Shown here one piece after another: positions 42,541 to 48,159 of a DNA stretch of 48,159 nucleotides. Every line of letters starts with the position of its first letter. Within the stretch, counting starts at the first letter, position 1. The translations under genes were made by a program, and so were the position numbers. A model generated the notes under the pieces. It saw only the letters and a program-made list of their open reading frames with translations, had not been told where the DNA came from and searched no databases. The stretch comes from JAWXBT01 sp964523015 (GTDB taxonomy: Bacteria > Bdellovibrionota_C > UBA2361 > J135): NCBI GenBank assembly GCA_964523015.1, contig CAZFXN010000016.1, positions 1 to 48,159 of the forward strand, read 5' to 3'.

Positions 42541-43629
42541 TTAAGGTGCCTCTGCACCCCAATTTAGAATTAGTCCAACAAATCCAAGTAGGATGTTAGC
42601 AGTCCAGGCGGACAGTGTAGGGTCTAAAAGTTCTGCACGACCGAGAGAGATGCTTAATGAATGGACAAAGTAGTAAGAGAACCCAATTGTAATCCCAGCT
42701 ATAAAATTAAGAGCCATGCCGCCAGAGCGGGCTGTTTTTAGAGCGAATGGTAGAGCAATTAGTATTGTAATAAAATTTACAAAAGGGAATGAGATCTTTG
42801 ACCTAAGATCTGCCGTATAGCTATTAACTGAGATTCCATCGCGACGTAGTTTGTTAATGTATTTCCTTAGTGAAAAGAACCCCATAGTTTCAGGCTCAAG
42901 CTCAAGATCGTAAAAGAATCTTGGAGGCTGTTCAATAGGCAGAGGTAGTCGTTTAAACTTCTCGCTGATCATATCCTCACTTGGTGTAAAATGATGATCG
43001 GAGACATTAAGCATTGTCCAACCAAGATTTGAATCAATCCATGATGCTGAGGATGCCTCGGTGCGTCGGATTACATGAAAGGAATCATTAAACTCAAAGG
43101 CTGTTAATCCTATTATTTTGTTTGAGCGAGAATCAAATGCATCGATAGAGAAAAATTTATCTTCATTTCTCCACCAAAAGTTCTCTTGGCTATAAGTTCC
43201 TTTCAGGTTCTTCTTTTTAATATCTATGTTATAGATTTCATGTGATTTACGACTACAATAGGGGACAACTAGCTCGTTAAAACCGAAAGATATAAAGCTT
43301 AGAAGTAATCCGGCTATGAGTATTGGTCTGGCAAAATGGAAGATCGTGACACCAGAGGAGCGAATTGCTGTTATCTCATAATTTTTAGACATCATGCCGA
43401 TTGTAACTAGTGTTGCTACAAGGATAGAAACTGGAAGCATAAGTTGAATAGTGATCGGAACTTTATAGAGAAAATAAAGTACAGTGTTTATAAAAGAGGC
43501 ACTTTCGGCAGCTATGTTGTCAATTCGATCAAAAAAATCAATTACGCTAAATAATAGGACACTAATTGCTAGGCAGCCACCTAGATTTTTAAGAAATTGA
43601 CTTAGTAGATAACGATGCAGAATTTTCAT
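42541..43629 (-). CDS. lptG: LPS export permease LptG
   Basis: Inner-membrane half of the LptB2FG ABC transporter that pulls LPS out of the membrane. 362 residues of the YjgP/YjgQ family: N-terminal KILHRYLLSQFLKNL, helix pairs with a VTIGMMSKNYEITAIRSSGVTIF loop (coupling helix facing LptB), a periplasmic beta-jellyroll, and a C-terminal pair of helices (FVNFITILIALPFALKTARS). It overlaps lptF by the bases TCAT (43626-43629; ATGA on the coding strand). Assigned G because it is second and shorter; F and G are paralogues. Confidence 0.88.
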   Translation of the reverse strand: MKILHRYLLSQFLKNLGGCLAISVLLFSVIDFFDRIDNIAAESASFINTVLYFLYKVPITIQLMLPVSILVATLVTIGMMSKNYEITAIRSSGVTIFHFARPILIAGLLLSFISFGFNELVVPYCSRKSHEIYNIDIKKKNLKGTYSQENFWWRNEDKFFSIDAFDSRSNKIIGLTAFEFNDSFHVIRRTEASSASWIDSNLGWTMLNVSDHHFTPSEDMISEKFKRLPLPIEQPPRFFYDLELEPETMGFFSLRKYINKLRRDGISVNSYTADLRSKISFPFVNFITILIALPFALKTARSGGMALNFIAGITIGFSYYFVHSLSISLGRAELLDPTLSAWTANILLGFVGLILNWGAEAP

Positions 43630-44843
43630 TTCCCATTATCCTGTAAAGTTTTTCGAGTGAGTTTATCAAGAAATTCACTCGTTGCATGGATCACAGATGT
43701 CCACTTCTCTGATCCCATTTGATTTAAGGCAATAAGTGTTATAACAAAAAACACAGCGTTCGGTATCCATAGGCTAATGCTGGGCTCAAGAGAGCCATCT
43801 TTGCTTAAGCTAATACCAACAGAGAGAAGTCCATAGTAAAGTACGAATACAATCATCGCCACCATAAGGCTTAGAGATTGTCCCCAACTATTTTGAGCGC
43901 GTGGGGGATGGATGCCTAATGGCATAGCTAAAAGAGAAAGTATTAGACAGGCAAACGGCATACTAAATTTTCTTGCAAGCTCAAGTTGATAAGAAACTAA
44001 ACTGTCACGCGCTTTGATCTCTTTCTCGTCAGGGTTTTTCCCTGCTTCTTTAAGGTCAAATATTATATCTTTTAATTCTGGAACGAACATTTCATTGGCC
44101 TTTTTCCCAGTATTTTCTTGCTGATTTGCCAGTTCTTGAGGGTCTATTTTAATGGTATTTTTTACGAAATTAGTAACATTATACACCCCATCAGGTTTAA
44201 CTGAGTGTATAGAGCCGTCGACAAGATCAATATAGAGCATTCTTGTTTCGAGATCTGAAATTAATTTTCCAGAGTTTGCTGAAATTACCATTTGTTGATC
44301 AGGAGTTCGGCGATCATCTATCAATACTCTACCTAGCTCTCCAGTCTCTTTGGTTATGCTATCTGAATATATAGTAAGGGTACCTAGTTTATTAAAAACT
44401 CCTTCAGTCAACCCGGCTGTTGTGCTTTGAGTTGCCAAGCTGAAAAGTTTGGTTTCAAGCATATGGTTTCCGATCGGCTTTAGATAGAGTGATGTGATAA
44501 ATCCTATTAATGTTGTCAGGATACCAAACGCTAATACCGGTTTGATAAGACTCATTAGGTTTATTCCGCTTGCTCTGATAACAACGATCTCTGAATCAAG
44601 AGAGAGACGTGCGAACGCAAGCATGGTGCCGAGAAGTACCGACATTGGTATGGCAATCTCTAAAAAAGATGGGATGATAGATAAAAATACGACTATAATT
44701 TCACTAAAACTAATGCCCTTATTTATAACTAGTGAGGTGAGTTTAAGAATACGGGCCGTAACTAATATTCCCAAAAATACAGCCAAGCATAGAGATGAGA
44801 ATCTTACGATTTCAAAAAAGATATATCGGTTAAGAGTTTTCAC
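43626..44843 (-). CDS. lptF: LPS export permease LptF
   Basis: Partner of LptG in the LptB2FG exporter. 405 residues; KTLNRYIFFEIVRFSSLCLAVFLG starts the first helix, followed by MSVLLGTMLAFARLSLDSEIVVIRASG (coupling helix), a periplasmic domain of about 170 residues and C-terminal helices (KFSMPFACLILSLLAMPLGIHPP). GTG start. First gene of the lptF-lptG unit; no lptB or lptA in the window. Two strong inverted-repeat structures lie just upstream between its start and the rpsU end. Confidence 0.9.
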   Translation of the reverse strand: MKTLNRYIFFEIVRFSSLCLAVFLGILVTARILKLTSLVINKGISFSEIIVVFLSIIPSFLEIAIPMSVLLGTMLAFARLSLDSEIVVIRASGINLMSLIKPVLAFGILTTLIGFITSLYLKPIGNHMLETKLFSLATQSTTAGLTEGVFNKLGTLTIYSDSITKETGELGRVLIDDRRTPDQQMVISANSGKLISDLETRMLYIDLVDGSIHSVKPDGVYNVTNFVKNTIKIDPQELANQQENTGKKANEMFVPELKDIIFDLKEAGKNPDEKEIKARDSLVSYQLELARKFSMPFACLILSLLAMPLGIHPPRAQNSWGQSLSLMVAMIVFVLYYGLLSVGISLSKDGSLEPSISLWIPNAVFFVITLIALNQMGSEKWTSVIHATSEFLDKLTRKTLQDNGK

Positions 44844-44868
44844 TAAAGCAGCCGCAAATACTATATAT

Positions 44869-44947
44869 AGTTATCCCAAAAAGAATATTCCGAATATATT
44901 AATGTTGAAAACCTTCGGTTTGCTATAACTCATTAATTGGGATAACT
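44869..44947. repeat. 79-bp element with 11-bp terminal inverted repeats and two inner hairpins
   Basis: AGTTATCCCAA (44869-44879) and TTGGGATAACT (44937-44947) are perfect inverted repeats. Inside are AATATTC-C-GAATAT and AAACC-TTC-GGTTT (a cUUCGg-type loop), so the RNA would be a three-way junction. On the plus strand ATTTTTTG follows, as after a terminator. On the minus strand it would form part of the lptF leader, 25 bases before the GTG. Shape also fits a miniature inverted-repeat element. Confidence 0.6.
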
Positions 44948-44967
44948 ATTTTTTGTCCCTCCGGGGG

Positions 44968-45020
44968 ATAGCAATTCCAAAAATCAAGTTCTTTCAGAAT
45001 TTGATTTTTGGACTTGCTAT
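44968..45020. repeat. 18-bp stem inverted repeat downstream of rpsU
   Basis: ATAGCAA (44968-44974) pairs with TTGCTAT (45014-45020) and CCAAAAATCAA (44977-44987) with TTGATTTTTGG (45001-45011), with a two-base internal loop on each side. It lies 96 bases after the rpsU stop and 21 bases from the 79-bp element. It may terminate rpsU or protect its 3' end; no clean U-run is seen. Confidence 0.6.
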
Positions 45021-45116
45021 ATAAAAACCATCATATATGACAGCTCCAATATGCGGAAGGAGATTTTAATCTTTTTAATTAGGAACTGATTATTAGATAC
45101 TTACGAATAAATGGAT

Positions 45117-45494
45117 TTAGACCATTCCGTTCATAAACTTCCTTACTCGAGCTTCTTCTTTCCGCGCTCGCTTTAAGGATTCCTTAGACTTTCTCTTTTT
45201 CTTTTCACAAGGTTTTTCATAATTCTTGCGAAGCTTTAATTCTTTAAAAAGTCCTTCCCGTATTAGCTTTCTTTTGAGAACTCGCATCGCTTTCTCAACG
45301 TTATGATCAACGTTGATCTCGTGCATAGCTTTCATGCCATCATTGACAGCATCAGGCATGTTCTTAAACAAGCCATCACTGCTAGGTGCGGCAGCGTGTC
45401 CTTGGGGTTTTGGTCTTGCTTGAGTACGCGGACGAGATTGCTCATCAGATTGAGTATCTCTATATTCAGAACTTCCAACACTGTCAGTATTCAC
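45117..45494 (-). CDS. rpsU: 30S ribosomal protein S21 with a long N-terminal extension
   Basis: The C-terminal ~65 residues are standard S21: NVEKAMRVLKRKLIREGLFKELKLRKNYEKP, then a strongly basic tail of KKRKSKESLKRARKEE type. Typical S21 is 58-71 residues, so about 55-60 residues are extra. The extension is Ser/Gln/Pro/Arg-rich and looks unstructured (RPRTQARPKPQGH). The start is set at GTG 45494, which has GGAG upstream; a TTG at 45512 adds six residues. A shorter S21 from the ATG at 45326 (MHEINVDHN) would match the usual length but has no ribosome site. S21 helps initiation at the anti-Shine-Dalgarno end of 16S rRNA. Confidence 0.85.
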   Translation of the reverse strand: MNTDSVGSSEYRDTQSDEQSRPRTQARPKPQGHAAAPSSDGLFKNMPDAVNDGMKAMHEINVDHNVEKAMRVLKRKLIREGLFKELKLRKNYEKPCEKKKRKSKESLKRARKEEARVRKFMNGMV

Positions 45495-45538
45495 AGACTT
45501 TTTTCTCTCCAAGGTACTTAATTTTATAACAAGTTAAT

Positions 45539-45547
45539 ATTATACCA
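45539..45547 (-). promoter_or_regulatory. Extended -10 promoter for rpsU
   Basis: On the minus strand TGGTATAAT, an extended -10 (TGnTATAAT) with a perfect TATAAT, about 45 bases before the GTG start. The -35 position is weak, which is usual for extended -10 promoters. Confidence 0.5.
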
Positions 45548-45840
45548 ATTTTCCATCATTATGTGTTGCAACCCTTAAAATAAATTTAAGGACACATACA
45601 TATCGACAGTATTTTGCTATCAAGAGAGGCCTATTATGCTGATCTTATTGATAAAGTAAAGAGCTGATCTCGATATTTTATTTTACATATTTTGGCTAAT
45701 TATTAAGTCTTATATGGTTTTATACCAGAACACTTTGTTTTTATTGATTAAAGTGACTAATTCGTATTGGGTAGTACACACCATCATTGTTACTGCTGTC
45801 CAAGAGAATGCTTGGTTATGCATAAGAAGGGTTTTTAAGA
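45548..45840. other. Intergenic region upstream of rpsU
   Basis: AT-rich, without open frames of note. Apart from the rpsU -10 at its edge nothing stands out on either strand. It separates rpsU from the end of the metallophosphoesterase gene. Confidence 0.4.
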
Positions 45841-46767
45841 TTAGGCGACTAAAGTAAGAATTGCGATCTCAGGAGGACAGTTAATTCTAATTGGGACCTC
45901 AACCATCCCAATTCCACGTGTAGTAAAAACATATGGAGGATGGTTTTTTGCCTTAAGAGGAACCAGGCCTTCAAACAATTCATGGGATCGTATGTTATAA
46001 ATTAATGGACCCATCAAAGGCAGTTTAATTTGACCACCATGAGTGTGTCCGCATAGTGCAAGATCGAACTCAAAGTTAGTTTTTTTATTTACCTCAGAGA
46101 TAAAGTCAGGATTGTGAGATAGTAGTATTCGAATATCATTTTTATCTTTATTTGGAGATAAAAATCCAAGTTTTGGTATGCCAGTCCAATAATCATCAAC
46201 ACCAATTATTGAAAGATTCGCAGCTCCACGCCGAATCTTCTCTTGGTTATTAATAAGCATCTTGATTTTAAATTCTGTAAAGTAATTAATGCAGAGCGCT
46301 GGATTCTCCCATCGATCATGATTACCAAGAACGGCATATAATCCATCAGGACAGGCGAGGTTCGATAATATTTTAGCGCACCATTTAAAAGAGGCATCGA
46401 TAAGATCCTCTGCGCTTAAACTACTTAAGGAGTTATGATTAAACTTAACAAGTGATTTGGCTAATAGAGAACGCTCAATCCAGATATAATCACCTCCAAA
46501 GAGAGCGATATCAGGTTTTTCTTTTTTTGTAATATCAATAACATTGGCAAGATAATCTTGATCCAGATAATGACCAATGTGGATATCAGCAAGAAAAGCT
46601 ATTTTGTATCCAATAAATTCTTTTGGTAACTCAGGAAGTCTAATAGTAATCTGACTTACAATTGGGTCGGGAGTTGAGAGCATTGATGAGTAGCCAATTG
46701 TTCCAACTGCGGCAGCCCCAGTGCCGAGCAGAGTTGCTTTTAAAAATTGACGACGAGATAGAGTCAT
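45841..46767 (-). CDS. Tat-exported metallophosphoesterase (YaeI/calcineurin-like)
   Basis: A 308-residue phosphoesterase. N-terminal SRRQFLKATLLGTGAAAVG is a twin-arginine signal, so it is folded before export or membrane anchoring. The five metal-binding blocks are all present: DIH (61-63), GGDY (91-94), GNHD (148-151), SHNPD (217-221) and GHTHGGQ (240-246). Relatives hydrolyse phosphodiesters, including UDP-diacylglucosamine in LpxG/LpxI-like routes and small phosphodiesters, so the substrate stays open. It overlaps the SprT-like gene by four bases (46764-46767). Confidence 0.9.
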   Translation of the reverse strand: MTLSRRQFLKATLLGTGAAAVGTIGYSSMLSTPDPIVSQITIRLPELPKEFIGYKIAFLADIHIGHYLDQDYLANVIDITKKEKPDIALFGGDYIWIERSLLAKSLVKFNHNSLSSLSAEDLIDASFKWCAKILSNLACPDGLYAVLGNHDRWENPALCINYFTEFKIKMLINNQEKIRRGAANLSIIGVDDYWTGIPKLGFLSPNKDKNDIRILLSHNPDFISEVNKKTNFEFDLALCGHTHGGQIKLPLMGPLIYNIRSHELFEGLVPLKAKNHPPYVFTTRGIGMVEVPIRINCPPEIAILTLVA

Positions 46768-47354
46768 GATGGATCTGGCCTTGACCGATCTGATAGAAGG
46801 GCGGCTTTTCTCTGTTGATGGTACTCTTTACTTCGATGACTTCGCACTGCTTTTGCCCAGCCCCCACTTTTGATCCACAGTTCAAGGGCTCTAGTTTTTG
46901 GGTGTCTAGCTTCGAGTGCTCGAAATTCAGAGCCATGCCACATTATTTTAGATCCACTGCGAGCTACATCTTTGCCAAGCACGGCATGGCACATTTCATG
47001 ATAAATTAATGGCTCAAGGTACTCTCTACAAATGTCATTGTGCATCTCCATTGCGACATTAACTATTCTCCTATTGATATTACATGAAGCCAGCGTCCTT
47101 TTTTGGCGGCGAGCACTCCATTTAATATGATAAGTATCTAGGTCAGGTCTTGTCGGAAAATAGGCTGCCCGTAGGGAGAGCCAAGTTTTACTTAATATTG
47201 CAATATCGAAATCAAATGACTTAGAATCTTGTCTGACACGGCTAGTTTTGCGTAGATTGTTGGGCCTACGGATCTGTTTTCTAACCCGTGTTCTCTTCTT
47301 ATTAAAATTAAATAAGGTGCTAAGCGAGTCAAATAGACTAAATTGAAAACTCAT
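46764..47354 (-). CDS. SprT-like zinc metallopeptidase
   Basis: 196 residues. The core is a SprT-like zinc domain: LIYHEMCHAVLGK (His119, Glu120, His123 as HExxH) and WHGSEFRALEARHP with the third ligand His140. The N-terminal 48 residues are very basic (repeated Arg/Lys), which may bind nucleic acid; eukaryotic SPRTN relatives cleave DNA-protein crosslinks. Bacterial members are poorly studied. It forms a unit with the metallophosphoesterase downstream and follows the zinc-ribbon gene by 36 bases on the same strand. Confidence 0.82.
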   Translation of the reverse strand: MSFQFSLFDSLSTLFNFNKKRTRVRKQIRRPNNLRKTSRVRQDSKSFDFDIAILSKTWLSLRAAYFPTRPDLDTYHIKWSARRQKRTLASCNINRRIVNVAMEMHNDICREYLEPLIYHEMCHAVLGKDVARSGSKIMWHGSEFRALEARHPKTRALELWIKSGGWAKAVRSHRSKEYHQQRKAALLSDRSRPDPS

Positions 47355-47390
47355 GATTTTTAGCCTAACACTTACTAAGTGATTGGCCAG

Positions 47391-47699
47391 TTATGTTTTT
47401 TTTGAAAGAAATCCAAAAAAGTTAGATAACCAGTCCTCTCTGTCTTCTTCTTTCTCTTTAAGTACGGTCTCAATGATCTTCTCCATTTCACCCTGGTCCA
47501 GCCAGATCCCACCAGACTGTTTGCATCGGTCAATAACGACGCCTTTAAAAGCGACCTCTTCCATTGGTTCGCCAGATATGGGGCTTTTACGAATCTTTCC
47601 TGATCTATCTTCTCTAATCTTTTTTAATGCGGCTTCATTGTGCTTTGAAAAGTATAAGTCCTCTTTAGCCTTGCGCATGTCGTCCCAGGAATCATTCAT
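47391..47699 (-). CDS. TFIIB-type zinc-ribbon-like protein with lost cysteines
   Basis: 102 residues. The C-terminal half reads SPISGEPMEEVAFKGVVIDRC, followed by KQSGGIWLDQGEMEKII. This is the zf-TFIIB pattern (CP.C...M....y.gv.id.C..C.giWLd.gEle.l) with three of the four zinc Cys replaced by Ser or another residue; only one Cys remains. So the fold may persist without zinc. The N-terminal part is helical and charged. Function unknown. First gene of a possible unit with the SprT-like protein. Confidence 0.65.
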   Translation of the reverse strand: MNDSWDDMRKAKEDLYFSKHNEAALKKIREDRSGKIRKSPISGEPMEEVAFKGVVIDRCKQSGGIWLDQGEMEKIIETVLKEKEEDREDWLSNFFGFLSKKT

Positions 47700-47820
47700 T
47701 GCTTCACCGTAGAATTTAGTAGAATTAAGTAGAATTAATAGTTAATACTAAATTTATAATCGACAAATGGAGATAGTTCAACAGTATACCAACGCATAGC
47801 AGGTTTTACTGATTTCTTGA

Positions 47821-48030
47821 CAAGCCTTCGGCTTGGCAGAGTGTTTAATAATGCTTTGGTATTTATTGTTTGGCTCAATTTCTAGCGAAATTGAGCTGCT
47901 ATACTCAGCGATCTTGATTCGAAGTGTCGACAAAACTTTTACTCGCTGAGTATCCCTATGTTTTTGAGACAATTGACATTTCTTGCTAGCACCCTTAGAA
48001 TCCCCCGAACTTTGAAGTCTCTTTAGGGGG
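47821..48030. other. Gene-free region with stacked hairpins before tRNA-Gly
   Basis: The 381 bases from 47700 to 48080 hold no credible gene. They contain CAAGCC-TTC-GGCTTG (47821-47835), GCTCAATTTC-TAGC-GAAATTGAGC (47873-47896), an 11-bp inverted repeat ATACTCAGCGA/TCGCTGAGTAT (47901-47911 and 47943-47953), and CCCCC/GGGGG (48002-48006 and 48026-48030). Several loops are cUUCGg-like. Possible structured RNA or remains of small palindromic repeats. Confidence 0.5.
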
Positions 48031-48080
48031 TTAATGCAAAGTGATCGTTAGTTGTTTTTGCTAATTAAGTTTTCCTTTTT

Positions 48081-48157
48081 GCGGGCGTAGCTCAGCTGGC
48101 TAGAGCGCTTCCTTGCCAAGGAAGAGGTCGAGAGTTCGAATCTCTTCGCCCGCTCCA
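48081..48157 (+). tRNA. tRNA-Gly (anticodon GCC)
   Basis: Acceptor GCGGGCG pairs with CGCCCGC, anticodon stem CTTCC/GGAAG around TTGCCAA (anticodon GCC), T arm GAGAG/CTCTT with loop TTCGAAT. CCA is encoded at 48155-48157. Complete within the window. Confidence 0.95.
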
Positions 48158-48159
48158 TT

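Noticed and set aside
44494..44928. 144-residue plus-strand open frame opposite the start of lptF
   Set aside because: Shadow of lptF; it also runs into the 79-bp inverted-repeat element.
47778..47972. 64-residue open frame on the minus strand
   Set aside because: It runs through three inverted repeats and has no ribosome site or recognisable content.

Overview
The window is a chromosomal segment of a moderately AT-rich diderm (Gram-negative) bacterium. The outer-membrane assembly genes lptD, lptF and lptG, many lipoboxes, an AsmA-family protein and a LysM lipoprotein show the diderm envelope. A DUF4215-type cysteine-rich secreted protein, the pcm / DedA / NlpD-like gene order and a FlgM-like protein fit the delta-proteobacterial / Bdellovibrionota / Myxococcota kind of lineage. 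No marker here places it more exactly. Many starts are GTG or TTG. No rRNA, CRISPR array, integrase or intact insertion sequence was found. Four tRNA genes are present (Pro-GGG, Arg-CCT, Leu-CAA, Gly-GCC).

Layout. 1-3.2 kb: end of a beta-propeller-like protein, tRNA-Pro followed by a duplicated piece of its own 3' end around two copies of a palindromic 74-bp repeat, then pcm, a DedA protein and an M23 lipoprotein. 3.1-4.3 kb: tRNA-Arg abutting a 5'-truncated AAA/DUF4143 ATPase. 4.4-8 kb: divergent phosphoketolase plus acetate kinase, a pair that would turn sugar phosphates into acetate and ATP. 8-12.1 kb: AsmA-like protein, HU/IHF protein and two unknown small genes. 12.1-16.9 kb: amidase with a YjeF-N-like protein, asd, truA and an M50-like membrane peptidase. 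16.9-20.5 kb: a short FlgM-like protein, pgk, a Nif3-like protein and accD. 20.5-28.7 kb: lptD followed by a nucleotide-sugar cluster (rmlA, rmlB, rmlD; manC, gmd, rmd) for dTDP-L-rhamnose and GDP-D-rhamnose, with rmlC absent. 28.7-33.4 kb: Hpt protein, LysM lipoprotein, glycoside-hydrolase-like lipoprotein, GT-C-like membrane protein and a small lipoprotein. 33.5-36.6 kb: a DUF6502 protein with a promoter/palindrome in front of it, an Asp-rich lipoprotein, a DUF5666 protein and a Cys-rich secreted protein. 36.8-41.2 kb: GT9 glycosyltransferase, tRNA-Leu, plsC, a DUF3108 protein and two unknown genes. 41.4-45.5 kb: rplM-rpsI, lptG/lptF and an extended rpsU. 45.8-48.2 kb: Tat-type metallophosphoesterase, SprT-like protease, a degenerate TFIIB-type zinc ribbon and tRNA-Gly.

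Much of the coding content serves the envelope: LPS transport, O-antigen sugar supply, glycosyl transfer, lipoproteins and phospholipid acylation. The non-coding part is unusually rich in designed-looking structure. The clearest cases are a 64-bp element that occurs twice, in the same orientation just after the stop codons of pgk and rpsI, and the DUF6502 - Asp-rich lipoprotein - DUF5666 locus with a palindrome over its promoter. These two are the best candidates for something not yet described.
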